From assembly GCF_001425325.1 (NCBI RefSeq), contig NZ_LMEH01000002.1:587109-651108 (forward strand): 64,000 nucleotides of DNA, read 5' to 3'. This DNA comes from Leifsonia sp. Root1293 (GTDB lineage: Bacteria; Actinomycetota; Actinomycetes; Actinomycetales; Microbacteriaceae). The translations under genes and the position numbers were made by a program. Of the stretch, positions 1 through 8,638 are shown piece by piece. Numbering within the stretch: position 1 is the first letter of the stretch; each line of letters begins with the position of its first letter. The notes beneath the pieces are model-generated. The model searched no databases and was not told where the DNA came from. It worked only from the letters and a program-made list of their open reading frames with translations.

Positions 1-1
1 G

Positions 2-2803
2 CCCGAATTCGACTTCGCTTCAGCCGCACCCAGCCAGGGGAGCTGCGCCGTCCCCGACGCCTCCGCCCTCGTCTGCGACATCGGCGACATCGCGAACGGT
101 GCGGCCGCCACGCTCGACGTCGTCATGAACATCCCCACCGACTACACGGGTGCTCCGGATGCCGTCGAGACCGTCAGCGCCACGAGCGACACCAGTGATC
201 CCGACGACACGAACAACACGGCCTCCTGGACGGCCACGACAAAGGTCAGCGCAGACCTCAGCATCTCGAAGCAGGCGCCGGCGACGGCCGCATCCGGATC
301 GCAGTTCTCATACACGATCAGCCCGCGGAACGCCGGGCCATCGAGTGCGGCCGACACGATCGTGAGCGACCCTCTGCCCGCCGACGTGACGTTCGTGTCG
401 GCGACCTCCCCGTGCACGGCAGCAGGCGGCGTCGTGACCTGCGACCTCGGCACCCTCGATCCCGGCGAGGACCCCGACCTGACCGTCACAGTGCAGGTCG
501 GCGGAAACGTGAACATCCGCACCCTTCTCAGCAACACCGCGACCGTGGGCTCGTCGACCCCGGACCCGAGCCAGGCGAACAACAGTGGCACCGCTGTGAC
601 GGAGACCACGGCCATCGTCGACCTGTCGGTCACCAAGGAGGCCTTCTTCGGATCGACGGCCCCGGGCGGACAGGACGTCTTCATCATCACCCTGGCCAAC
701 AGCGGGCCATCGACCGCCCGCGCGGTCTCCTTCACCGACACCTTCGAACTGAGCGCCGGTGCTGTCGTGCTGCAGGGCGGCACGTGCGAGATCACCAGCG
801 GAGACCTCTCCTGCACGATCGACGGGCTGAATCTCGCGCCCGGCGCGAGCACGCAGGTCTACATCGGCATCATCGCTCCCTCCTCAGCCCAGCCGGGCAC
901 CTACCTGAACACCGTGCGGGCGTCGACATCCACGCCGGAGTCCGACGCCTCGAACAATGTCGCGACCTTCACCGAGACCATCACCGATCCCGTCGCCGAT
1001 CTGGCCGTCGTCAAGACGCTGCTGAGCGACCCTCTCGTCGCCGGTGGAACCTTCAGCTACCAACTCGAGGTGAGCAACGTCCGGTCGGCGACGGCCGCGT
1101 CCGACGCCTCCGACGTCGTGGTGACGGATGACCTCCCGCCCGGGCTCACAGCCACGAGCGCGTCTCCGAGCCAGGGCAGCTGCTCTGTGTCAGCGACCCA
1201 GGTGACCTGCGACCTGGGCGTGGTCCCCGGTCAGGTGGCGGCGGAGCCCTCGCCGCCGGTGACCGTGACGGTCAGCGGAACGGTCGACTCGCAGCTGAGC
1301 GGGTCCGTCGGCAACAATGCCGACGTGGAGAGTTCGACGCCGGACCCGGACGACAGCAACAATGAGGTGCTCGTCACCTCGACCGTCGAGGCTCGGGCCG
1401 ACCTCTCGATCACGAAGGCGGCAGACACCGACCCGCTCGTGGCGGGCGGCAGCGCCGCATACACCGTGACGATCACCAACGCGGGTCCCTCGAACGCCAC
1501 CGGCGTAGTTCTCACCGACGTGCTCGACGGCGCCATCGCCTTCATTCCCGAGGCGAGTGATCCCTCGTGCAGCCAGGCCGATGGAGACGTGACCTGCACT
1601 CTGGACACCATCCCGGCCGGCGAGACGCTGACGGTGCGGGTCGCCGGACGCCTCGATCCGGCGACCACGGTCGCAGAGCTCTCGAACACGGCATCCGTCG
1701 CCTCCGACACGTTCGACCCGACTCCAGGCGACGAGAACACGACGATCACGACTCCTGTGGTGCACAACGCAGACCTGCGGCTGCACAAGACCGTCGACAG
1801 CGCGACGCCTCCGGCCGGAGCTCCGGTGACCTACTCCCTGACGCTCGACAACGACGGGCCATCGAATGCACGCAATACCTCGATCGTGGATGCACTGCCC
1901 GACGGTGCCGAGCTGGTCGACGTGACGCCGTCCGCCATGGAGTGCGTCACGTCGCCGGCCCCCGTCGTGGTCACCTGCACCGCTGCGGGGCTCGCGGCCG
2001 GCGGGGTTCAGGGCGTCGCCATCACGGTGCTCTTCCCCGACGGCTCGCTCCCCGGTGCGATCGAGAACACCGCAACGGCGACGTCGGACACGACGGATGC
2101 CGATGCCGGGAACAATGTCTCCTCGGCGATCGTCGACCTCCAGGTGGTCGCCGACACCGCCATCACCAAGACCGTCGTCACTCCGCGCCCGACGATCGGC
2201 GAGCCGGTGACATTCCGCCTCAGAGCGGTCAACCTCGGGCCGGCCACCGCGCCCGCGACTGTCTTCACGGACACGCTCCCGGCAGGAACCACCCTGATCT
2301 CCGCGGTGGTCGAGGGGTCGACATCCGTCTGCACGACTGTCGAGCTGGAGGGGAACATCGTCGTGACCTGCCCCGTCGGAGCTCTTCCGCTCGGTGGCAC
2401 GTCGACCGTCATCCTCACCGTCGACACCGCGGACCTCGCCACGACGACCTTCTCCAACACCGGCTTCATCGGGTCGGGTGCGCTCGACCCGAGCACGCCA
2501 GACAACGAGGCCACCGCGCTGGTGACTCTGCTCGCGGTCGCCGAGCCACCGCCTCCGACCGACCCGCCCTCGACGGATCCACCGCCGACGGATCCGCCGA
2601 CGACGTCGCCGGGAACACCCCCTCCCGGCGATCCGGGGACCGGTCCGGCCGGTCCGGCCGCCGGCCCGTCCGGTGTCGACAGCGCAGGACTCGTGAGCAC
2701 CGGTGTGAACGCCGCGTCGGCTCTCGCGCTGGCCTTCGCGCTGATCCTGCTCGGGGGAGCCGGCCTGGTGCTGCGGCGTCGAAGCGGCGCACGCTTCCGG
2801 TGA
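2..2803 (+). CDS. DUF11-repeat cell-surface protein, 5' end outside the window
   Basis: The reading frame is open from base 2, so the true start lies before the window; the first ATG seen (125) falls inside a repeat. The visible part is a string of DUF11-type immunoglobulin-like modules. New modules begin near bases 251, 617, 996, 1397, 1769 and 2150, each opening with an ADL-x-[IV]-x-K type motif and ending in an N-T-A-x-V strand with an acidic DP-D-x-x-N-N loop, a period of about 120-135 residues. A Pro/Thr-rich spacer follows, then LVSTG (2690-2704), a hydrophobic segment and an Arg-rich tail, which is the layout of a sortase sorting signal. I infer a protein displayed on the cell wall, perhaps for adhesion. 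The LxxTG form differs from classic LPxTG, so simple membrane anchoring is possible. No sortase gene is in view. Confidence 0.85.
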   Translation, partial: PEFDFASAAPSQGSCAVPDASALVCDIGDIANGAAATLDVVMNIPTDYTGAPDAVETVSATSDTSDPDDTNNTASWTATTKVSADLSISKQAPATAASGSQFSYTISPRNAGPSSAADTIVSDPLPADVTFVSATSPCTAAGGVVTCDLGTLDPGEDPDLTVTVQVGGNVNIRTLLSNTATVGSSTPDPSQANNSGTAVTETTAIVDLSVTKEAFFGSTAPGGQDVFIITLANSGPSTARAVSFTDTFELSAGAVVLQGGTCEITSGDLSCTIDGLNLAPGASTQVYIGIIAPSSAQPGTYLNTVRASTSTPESDASNNVATFTETITDPVADLAVVKTLLSDPLVAGGTFSYQLEVSNVRSATAASDASDVVVTDDLPPGLTATSASPSQGSCSVSATQVTCDLGVVPGQVAAEPSPPVTVTVSGTVDSQLSGSVGNNADVESSTPDPDDSNNEVLVTSTVEARADLSITKAADTDPLVAGGSAAYTVTITNAGPSNATGVVLTDVLDGAIAFIPEASDPSCSQADGDVTCTLDTIPAGETLTVRVAGRLDPATTVAELSNTASVASDTFDPTPGDENTTITTPVVHNADLRLHKTVDSATPPAGAPVTYSLTLDNDGPSNARNTSIVDALPDGAELVDVTPSAMECVTSPAPVVVTCTAAGLAAGGVQGVAITVLFPDGSLPGAIENTATATSDTTDADAGNNVSSAIVDLQVVADTAITKTVVTPRPTIGEPVTFRLRAVNLGPATAPATVFTDTLPAGTTLISAVVEGSTSVCTTVELEGNIVVTCPVGALPLGGTSTVILTVDTADLATTTFSNTGFIGSGALDPSTPDNEATALVTLLAVAEPPPPTDPPSTDPPPTDPPTTSPGTPPPGDPGTGPAGPAAGPSGVDSAGLVSTGVNAASALALAFALILLGGAGLVLRRRSGARFR

Positions 2804-2837
2804 TGGACCAGCGCCGCGTCGTCGCTGCCGTCGGGCA

Positions 2838-3785
2838 TCACTCCACCGCGGATGGCCGCCGGCCCAACAACTCGCGCTCGAAGCCGGCGGTCTGTGCTCG
2901 CAGCGCGTCCGCCACCGCGGCCACGGCGGGCAGCCGCAGGGAGTCGGGTCGCAGCACCATCCAGTAGGGCAGCCTCTCGGCGAAGCGCTCCGGCAGCAGG
3001 CGCACCAGGTCGTCGTGCCGATCGGCCATGAAGCACGGCAGGAACCCGATGCCGGCGCTCGCCCGCGTCGCCTCGACGTGCACGAACACGTTCGTCGAGC
3101 TGATCGAGTCGCGCATGGTCGGCACCAGCCTGCGCGGGGCGTCGAGGTCGTCGACCAGCAGCATCGAGTCGACGAAGTAGACCAGCGGATGCCGTGTGAG
3201 CTCCTCGATCGATGCCGGAACCCCGTGCTCGTCGAGGTAGGCCCGCGATGCGTACATGCCGAGCATGTACTCGCCGAGCAGGAAGGCCGACGCCCGGTGC
3301 ACCTGGGGCTCGCCGACGACGACCTCGATGTCGAGCCCAGAGCGGTACTGCCGGACGCGGCGGGTGACGGTCTCTATCTCCACGGAGAGCCGCGGATGCC
3401 GCCGCTGCAGCGCGGCGACGGCGGGGGAGGCGATGTAGGCGCTGAAGCCATCGGTCGCCGACATGCGCACGACGCCGGAGAGTTCGTGCTCCGCTGAATC
3501 GTCGTCAGCGGAGAGCCCGGCGATGGCGACCTCGATGCCCTCGGCCGCCCGTGCAGCCCGTCGACCGAGTTCGGTGAGTTCCCAACCGCCGACGGCCTTG
3601 GCCAGCAGCCGTCCGCCGAGCGATTGCTCGAGGGCGGCGATGCGGCGCGACACCGTCGTGTGGTTGACGCCCAGACTGTCGGCCGCCGTCGTGAAGCGGC
3701 CGGAGCGGGCTACGGCGAGAAGGATGAGGAGGTCGTCGGCCTGCGACTCAGATGAGCCGGGCTTCGATGTGGGCTGCGCTGCCAT
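2838..3785 (-). CDS. LysR-family transcriptional regulator
   Basis: This 315-residue protein has the LysR layout: an N-terminal winged helix-turn-helix (about residues 18-75, with FTTAADSLGVNHTTVSRRI as recognition segment) and a C-terminal effector-binding domain. The ATG at 3785 gives a normal LysR N-terminus; an ATG further upstream (3851) would add an atypical stretch of about 22 residues. It is divergent from the MHS transporter and 3-hydroxybutyrate dehydrogenase, 151 bases away, the usual arrangement for a LysR protein controlling its neighbours. I infer it senses 3-hydroxybutyrate or a related acid. The ligand is not shown by the sequence. Confidence 0.88.
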   Translation of the reverse strand: MAAQPTSKPGSSESQADDLLILLAVARSGRFTTAADSLGVNHTTVSRRIAALEQSLGGRLLAKAVGGWELTELGRRAARAAEGIEVAIAGLSADDDSAEHELSGVVRMSATDGFSAYIASPAVAALQRRHPRLSVEIETVTRRVRQYRSGLDIEVVVGEPQVHRASAFLLGEYMLGMYASRAYLDEHGVPASIEELTRHPLVYFVDSMLLVDDLDAPRRLVPTMRDSISSTNVFVHVEATRASAGIGFLPCFMADRHDDLVRLLPERFAERLPYWMVLRPDSLRLPAVAAVADALRAQTAGFERELLGRRPSAVE

Positions 3786-3936
3786 ATCTGCAATTATGCA
3801 CATCGAGGTCGCGCGATTGGTCATTGATGCAGCATCCGTCGTCATGCACACTCGACGAAACCACGTTCACCAGCGAGCGTCGCGCGTCGGCACGCCGTTC
3901 GCCATCAGGGTCAATGACGACACCGAAGGAGACGCC
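3786..3936. promoter_or_regulatory. Divergent regulatory region between lysR and the MHS transporter
   Basis: This spacer separates two divergent genes and must hold both promoters. It contains several ATGCA-type half sites and a small palindrome ATGC-A-GCAT (3827-3835), the kind of AT-rich dyad a LysR protein could bind. A purine-rich GAAGGA (3925-3930) is the ribosome-binding site of the transporter. No convincing -35/-10 pair was identified. Confidence 0.4.
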
Positions 3937-5343
3937 ATGAGCGTTCAACACCAGCAGACCGGGGCTCAGGCTCCGGCATCCGGAACCGGCGAGGGCACCT
4001 CGCTCGCAGGACTCAAGCGGATCGTCTCCGCGTCCATGGTCGGAACCGTCGTCGAGTGGTACGAGTTCTTCCTCTATGCGACGGCCGCATCCCTGGTGTT
4101 CGGCACTTTCTTCTTCCCGGCAGCGGGCACCCAGCTCGACGGCATCATCGCCGCCTTCCTCACCTACGCCGTCGGCTTCGTCGCCCGCCCCCTCGGCGGC
4201 ATCGTCTTCGGCCAGATCGGCGACAAGTTCGGTCGCAAGCACACCCTGCAGGCGACGATCATCCTCGTCGGCGTCGCCACCTTCCTCATGGGCTGCCTGC
4301 CCGGGTTCAACACCATCGGCTACTGGGCGCCGGCACTGCTGGTGGCGTTGCGCTTCATCCAGGGCTTCGCTGTGGGCGGGGAATGGGGCGGCGCCGTGCT
4401 GCTCGTGGCCGAGCACAGCCCCGACAAGTCGCGCGGCTTCTGGTCGAGCTGGCCCCAGGCCGCCGTTCCCGTCGGCAACCTGCTGGCCACCCTCGTTCTG
4501 CTGACCATGTCGTGGATCCTGCCGAGCGACCAGTTCCTCAGCTGGGGATGGCGCGTCGCATTCTGGCTCTCCGCCGTGATCGTGATCATCGGCTACTACA
4601 TCCGCACGCACGTGACCGATGCCCCGATCTTCCTCGAGGCCAAGGCCGAGCAGGAGAAGCAGAAGGCGGCCAGCTACGGCGTGGGTGCTGTCATCAAGCG
4701 CTACCCGGTCAAGATCCTGCAGGCGATGGGACTCCGGTTCGCGGAGAACATCCTGTACTACATCATCGTCAGCTTCTCGATCGTGTACCTCTCGACGGTC
4801 GTGGAATACAACACCAGTGAACTCCTGTTGGCCCTGCTCATCGCGCATGTGGTGCACTTCGCCGCCATCCCGCAGGTGGGTCGCCTCTCCGACAGGTTCG
4901 GACGCAAGCCCATCTACTTCATCGGTGCGGTCCTCGGGGCGAGCTGGGCGTTCTTCGCCTTCCCGCTGTTCGACACGGCGAGCCCGGCGCTCATCGTGTT
5001 GGCCATCACGATCGGTCTGGTCTTCCACGCGTTCATGTACGCCGGGCAGCCCGCGGTGATGAGCGAGATGTTCCCGACCCGGATGCGCTACTCCGGCGTC
5101 TCGCTCGGATACCAGGTGACCTCGATCATCGCCGGCTCGCTGGCGCCGATCATCGCCGTGGCGCTGCTGCAGGCCTACGACTCGTGGGTGCCCGTTGCCA
5201 TCTACCTCGTCATCGCCTGCGCCATCACCGCTGTCACGGTCGTCACCCTCAAGGAGACCCGTGGCGAGTCGCTGCGCGAGGTCGACGCCGTCGACGAGGA
5301 GAAGTTCGGAGCTGCGCCCGCGGCCAGAGTGAAGCATGCCTGA
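3937..5343 (+). CDS. Metabolite:H+ symporter (MHS) family MFS transporter
   Basis: The 468-residue integral membrane protein belongs to the MHS branch of the major facilitator superfamily (ShiA/ProP/KgtP type). It has about 12 hydrophobic segments, the loop 2-3 signature GQIGDKFGRK (near residue 92) and the MHS-typical segment RFIQGFAVGGEWGGA (near residue 138). A second GRLSDRFGRK signature marks the other half. The ATG at 3937, seven bases after GAAGGA, is preferred over an upstream in-frame ATG that would overlap the lysR promoter. The gene overlaps the next by 8 bases, so the two are translationally coupled. With a 3-hydroxybutyrate dehydrogenase as partner, the likely substrate is 3-hydroxybutyrate or a similar monocarboxylate. 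This is inferred from context only. Confidence 0.88.
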   Translation: MSVQHQQTGAQAPASGTGEGTSLAGLKRIVSASMVGTVVEWYEFFLYATAASLVFGTFFFPAAGTQLDGIIAAFLTYAVGFVARPLGGIVFGQIGDKFGRKHTLQATIILVGVATFLMGCLPGFNTIGYWAPALLVALRFIQGFAVGGEWGGAVLLVAEHSPDKSRGFWSSWPQAAVPVGNLLATLVLLTMSWILPSDQFLSWGWRVAFWLSAVIVIIGYYIRTHVTDAPIFLEAKAEQEKQKAASYGVGAVIKRYPVKILQAMGLRFAENILYYIIVSFSIVYLSTVVEYNTSELLLALLIAHVVHFAAIPQVGRLSDRFGRKPIYFIGAVLGASWAFFAFPLFDTASPALIVLAITIGLVFHAFMYAGQPAVMSEMFPTRMRYSGVSLGYQVTSIIAGSLAPIIAVALLQAYDSWVPVAIYLVIACAITAVTVVTLKETRGESLREVDAVDEEKFGAAPAARVKHA

Positions 5344-6106
5344 GTCGGGTGCGCCGGCGGTGCCCGGGCTCGAGGGGCGTCGCGCGCTCGTCACGGGCGG
5401 GGCGAGCGGCATCGGGGCGGCGTGCGTGCGTGCGCTGGCGGCATCCGGAGCCCATGTCGTGGTGGCGGATGTGGACGAGCGTGGCGCCGCGGCGCTCGCC
5501 GAGGAGGTGGGCGGCTCCAGCTGGACCGTCGATCTGCTCGACGTGTCGGCGCTCGAGACGCTCGAGCTCGACGTGGACATCCTGGTGAACAACGCCGGCA
5601 TCCAGAGGGTGAGCTCGCTGGAGGAGTTCGAGCCCGCCGCGTTCCGGCGCATCCTGGCGCTGATGCTCGAGGCTCCCTTCCTGCTGGTGCGTGCCGCGCT
5701 TCCGCACATGTACGAGCAGGGCTTCGGGCGCATCATCAACGTGTCGTCCGTGCACGGACTGCGGGCATCGCCGTTCAAGGGGGCGTACGTCGCCGCCAAG
5801 CACGGACTCGAGGGATTGTCGAAGGTGGCCGCCCTCGAGGGCGGGCCGCACGGTGTGACGAGCAACTGCGTGAACCCCGGGTACGTGCGCACCCCGCTGG
5901 TCGAGAAGCAGATCTCCGACCAGGCCGAGGCTCATGGAATCCCCGAGGACGAGGTGCTCGCCAGCGTCATGCTGGCCGAGAGCGCCATCAAGCGCCTCGT
6001 CGAGCCCGAGGAGGTGGCCGAGCTGGTGGCCTGGCTCGCCTCGCCGCACTCGGCGATGGTCACCGGCGCCAGCTACACGATGGACGGCGGCTGGTCGGCG
6101 CGGTAG
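5336..6106 (+). CDS. bdhA: 3-hydroxybutyrate dehydrogenase (SDR family)
   Basis: This 256-residue short-chain dehydrogenase should oxidise (R)-3-hydroxybutyrate to acetoacetate with NAD+. It shows the Rossmann motif VTGGASGIG (from about residue 19), NNAG (about 84-87), the catalytic Ser in NVSSVHG (about 138), and Y151-x3-K155. The segment PLVEKQI before helix alpha-FG is characteristic of 3-hydroxybutyrate dehydrogenases within the SDR superfamily. The start overlaps the transporter end by 8 bases, so uptake and oxidation appear to be one operon. A strong hairpin follows at 6161-6193. Confidence 0.88.
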   Translation: MPESGAPAVPGLEGRRALVTGGASGIGAACVRALAASGAHVVVADVDERGAAALAEEVGGSSWTVDLLDVSALETLELDVDILVNNAGIQRVSSLEEFEPAAFRRILALMLEAPFLLVRAALPHMYEQGFGRIINVSSVHGLRASPFKGAYVAAKHGLEGLSKVAALEGGPHGVTSNCVNPGYVRTPLVEKQISDQAEAHGIPEDEVLASVMLAESAIKRLVEPEEVAELVAWLASPHSAMVTGASYTMDGGWSAR

Positions 6107-6160
6107 CGCGACCGCACGGCTGGACCAGCTCCGCGAGAACAGGCCAGATCACGCCTTGCG

Positions 6161-6193
6161 ACCGAGAACAGGCCGATCGGGCCTGTTCTCGGT
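6161..6193. terminator. Perfect 14-bp hairpin between convergent bdhA and yidC2
   Basis: ACCGAGAACAGGCC (6161-6174) is followed by a 5-base loop and its exact complement (6180-6193). It lies between two convergent genes and can stop transcription from both sides, although no T-tract follows. A flanking outer copy (GAGAACAGGCC near 6135-6145) and GGCCTGTCTCCGCGAG downstream extend the symmetry. The same GAACAGGCC core recurs at 44057-44100. Confidence 0.7.
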
Positions 6194-6227
6194 CGTCCGG
6201 CCTGTCTCCGCGAGCGGTGCAGCTGGC

Positions 6228-7049
6228 TCAGCGCGGCGCGAGTGCCCTCCGCAGCCACGCGCGCTCGACCAGGGTCCACGCCGTCGTCACCGCGAGGTAC
6301 AGCGTGGCCGCCAGCGGCACGAAGACCGCGAAGACGACAGTGAGAAACGGTAGCCAACTGAGGGCCGATGGCAGCCATGCCGGCGGAGTCGGCACAGGGG
6401 CCGCGGATGCCGCACCGGCGCCTCCGGTCCTCCCCGGTGCGGCTGCTCCCGGTGCGGGCGATGCGATCGGCGGGATCGGCGGGTTCTCGGCCGCGATCTT
6501 CAGAGCATGTCGCCGAGCCGTCCAGGCGGTCGCGGCGATCGCGAGCAGTAGCGCCGCGAACACGATCAGGCCGAGAGGCGGCATCCCGGCCCCGAGGAAG
6601 GCGACGAGCGATGTGCCGAGCGGCACCCCGAACAGGTGCATGCCGAGCAGTGCATTGGTGTGGCCGTTGATGACGGCGAGCACGAAGAGCCCGTAGAGCA
6701 GGGAGAGAACCGGCGCCTGCGCCAGTGCGGGCAGGATGCCGGCGAACGGCGAGGTCTTCTCGGTGGCGTAGAGCTCCATCATCTTGCGCTGCAGCACCTC
6801 GGGCCTGGCCTTGTAGCGGCGTTGCAGTTCGCTCAGCTGCGGGGCGAGCCGACGGCGGGTGAACTCGGCGCGCACCTGGGACCGTCCGACGGGAATGAGG
6901 AGCGACCGGATGACCAGGGTGAGAGTGACGATGGCCAGCGCGGCACTCAGCTCGCCGGCGAACGGTTCGATGAACGAGGCGAAACCGAGGAGGAGACGGT
7001 AGGCGGAGTCGAGGATGGCCGCGATGGGCCCGAAGGCATAGAGGTTCAC
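6228..7049 (-). CDS. YidC/Oxa1-type membrane insertase, accessory paralogue
   Basis: The 273-residue protein has the YidC/Oxa1/Alb3 core without the periplasmic P1 domain of Gram-negative YidC: a first membrane segment, the cytoplasmic helical hairpin (EFTRRRLAPQLSELQRRYKARPEVLQRKM region, about residues 62-92), and further membrane segments. An Ala/Pro-rich stretch interrupts the last part. It should insert or fold proteins in the cytoplasmic membrane. Its locus is not the usual rpmH-rnpA-yidC-jag cluster, so it is probably a second insertase. Two small membrane-protein genes lie upstream on the same strand, 72 bases away. The conserved groove Arg is likely the R in LVIRSLLIPV (about residue 47), but I did not verify this by alignment. 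Confidence 0.85.
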   Translation of the reverse strand: MNLYAFGPIAAILDSAYRLLLGFASFIEPFAGELSAALAIVTLTLVIRSLLIPVGRSQVRAEFTRRRLAPQLSELQRRYKARPEVLQRKMMELYATEKTSPFAGILPALAQAPVLSLLYGLFVLAVINGHTNALLGMHLFGVPLGTSLVAFLGAGMPPLGLIVFAALLLAIAATAWTARRHALKIAAENPPIPPIASPAPGAAAPGRTGGAGAASAAPVPTPPAWLPSALSWLPFLTVVFAVFVPLAATLYLAVTTAWTLVERAWLRRALAPR

Positions 7050-7121
7050 GAAAGGAGTCCTTTGTCGAAGGGGTGAGAGTGGTCGCGATGGGTGGTCGCG
7101 AGACCCTCGTTCTACGAAGGA

Positions 7122-7433
7122 CTACGCGGCCGTCTCGGGGAGAGACGGCGCGCGGGTGCGGGGGCGGCCCGCCGTGTTCGGATGCCGTGGGGCTGGCATG
7201 CTCGAGAGCACCTCGCGGTGCTGGTGCGAGCGGGAGCCCACCGTGAGCTCGGATGCCGGTGCCTGCAGGGCGAGGGACACCGTCGCGAGCAGTCCCGCAG
7301 TCGCCAGGATGGCGGCTCCGGCGACGAGGGTGGTCGGCGTGCTGGGCTGCGCGAGGGCGAGCACGAGGAACGCGGCGCCGAGCAGCGTCGATGCGCGCAT
7401 CAGCACGAGCGCCTTCAGCAGCGTGTCCGGCAT
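7122..7433 (-). CDS. Small membrane protein, possibly DUF6412
   Basis: The 103-residue product begins MPDTLLKALVLMRAS, has two hydrophobic segments (about residues 14-32 and 38-57) and a polar basic tail rich in His, Arg and Pro. The start at 7433 is fixed by a strong AGGAGG ribosome-binding site; the much longer open frame upstream has no such site and overlaps the next gene. From memory, DUF6412 proteins of actinobacteria occur next to accessory YidC genes and have this size, but I could not confirm the family. It may be a substrate or partner of the insertase downstream. Confidence 0.65.
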   Translation of the reverse strand: MPDTLLKALVLMRASTLLGAAFLVLALAQPSTPTTLVAGAAILATAGLLATVSLALQAPASELTVGSRSHQHREVLSSMPAPRHPNTAGRPRTRAPSLPETAA

Positions 7434-7483
7434 GGTTCCTCCTCCCACGAGCGTACGCCAGCGCGCGGTGGAACGCCCGGTGT

Positions 7484-8053
7484 CTACGACGCGGTCTGCG
7501 GCCGATCCTGACCGAGGCCGATGTCGTCGGCGTTGGCGTGCTGCCCCGCCGGGGTCGGCTGCGGGGTGTCGACGGTGGAGTTCGGTCCGGTCGTCGGCAC
7601 GACGTGGATCGCGCCGGTGGCCGTGGGCACGGAGCGTGCGGCGGATGGGGCGACATCCGTGGTCGACGACACGTCGGCGAACGTGCCCCCGCGCTGCAGG
7701 GTCTCGATGAGCTGCACGTTCTGGTTGTGCAGGTCGATGGTGATGTTGGTGATCGCCGTGGTGAAGTTCTCGGCTGCCTGCAGCGACGTCTCCGTGGCAC
7801 GCCGCGTCAGCTCGGCGCTCTCGGTGGTGGCCTTCAGGGCGATGGTGATGCCGTAGTAGGCGGCGGCGATCGAGACGATCGGTGCGATGACCGACGCTGT
7901 GATCGCCAGCACGTCGGTGAGGGCCGGCCTCTCGAAGCCGTCGGGGAGAGGCCCCATCAGCAGGTAGACGCCGGAGACGGCGACGACGGCCAGGATGACG
8001 ATCGCAAGGATCGCGACCAGCGCGGGTTTGGGTGTTGCATCCTGTGCAGCCAT
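7484..8053 (-). CDS. Membrane protein with coiled-coil segment, function unknown
   Basis: The 189-residue protein has two predicted membrane helices (about residues 12-32 and 46-72), then a charged helical stretch with heptad-like spacing (about 73-115), then a low-complexity Ser/Thr/Pro/Ala tail. I recognise no family. It lies upstream of the small membrane protein and the accessory YidC on the same strand with 50 bases between, so the three could be co-transcribed. The long extracytoplasmic or cytoplasmic tail is probably disordered. Confidence 0.65.
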   Translation of the reverse strand: MAAQDATPKPALVAILAIVILAVVAVSGVYLLMGPLPDGFERPALTDVLAITASVIAPIVSIAAAYYGITIALKATTESAELTRRATETSLQAAENFTTAITNITIDLHNQNVQLIETLQRGGTFADVSSTTDVAPSAARSVPTATGAIHVVPTTGPNSTVDTPQPTPAGQHANADDIGLGQDRPQTAS

Positions 8054-8183
8054 TGCACTCCAATCAGCGGGAAGCCCCCATTATTCTCTCCGCGGCATGC
8101 AAGGCAACAGGGGTTGTCGCCGACGGATGCGTCGGCCAAGGTATATGGCGAGTCCGCTCGTCAGCGCGGGACCCCTCCGCCGG

Positions 8184-8537
8184 TCAGCGTGCGCTGCGTT
8201 CGGCGACGAACGCGGCGACCCGCCCGATGAGCTCATAGGGGATCGGCTTCGAGTACGGGAAGGTGAGCGAATCCTTGCCCGAGCGGTACGGCGCGATGGC
8301 CTCCTCCAGCTCGGGCTCGGCCGCGGCCACGGGGTAGATTCCGAGGTGCCTCTTCCAGGCTGCGTAGTGGAGTGCGTACCGGCCTCCGAGCATGACGGCC
8401 GGGATGTCGTAGCGCACCTTCTCCTCATCGCTCGGCACGGCGTCGAGGATGACCTGCCTCACGCGGCGGAGGATCTCCTGGATGTCGTCGGGATACCGGG
8501 CGATGTACTCCTCGACGGTGACGGTCCTGTCTGACAT
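8184..8537 (-). CDS. DUF1801 / YdhG-type protein
   Basis: The 117-residue protein is of the DUF1801 family (YdhG/YyaC-like, SCOP iron-chaperone-like fold). The family pattern is visible: an early YIARYP segment, the central YDIPAV-x-x-GGRYALHYAAWKRHLGIYP core, and the K-x-S-L-x-FP segment near the C-terminus. The ATG at 8537 is chosen because GGGAG precedes it; an upstream in-frame start would add 63 residues unlike the family. The biochemical role is not established. A divergent relative is at 60266-60637. Confidence 0.8.
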   Translation of the reverse strand: MSDRTVTVEEYIARYPDDIQEILRRVRQVILDAVPSDEEKVRYDIPAVMLGGRYALHYAAWKRHLGIYPVAAAEPELEEAIAPYRSGKDSLTFPYSKPIPYELIGRVAAFVAERSAR

Positions 8538-8638
8538 CACGACTCCCTCCGTCGGCGCGCTCGCATGCATCCCGGCCGCCGGTCGCACTCGGCTCCGTGG
8601 TGCGAATCTAGCCTGAGAAGAGCCTGCGGGAACAGACG

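Noticed and set aside
3748-5892. 714-codon open frame on the minus strand opposite the MHS transporter and bdhA
   Set aside because: It is an antisense shadow produced by high GC at third positions. Its translation is low-complexity and charged with no domain, while the plus-strand genes have full family motifs.
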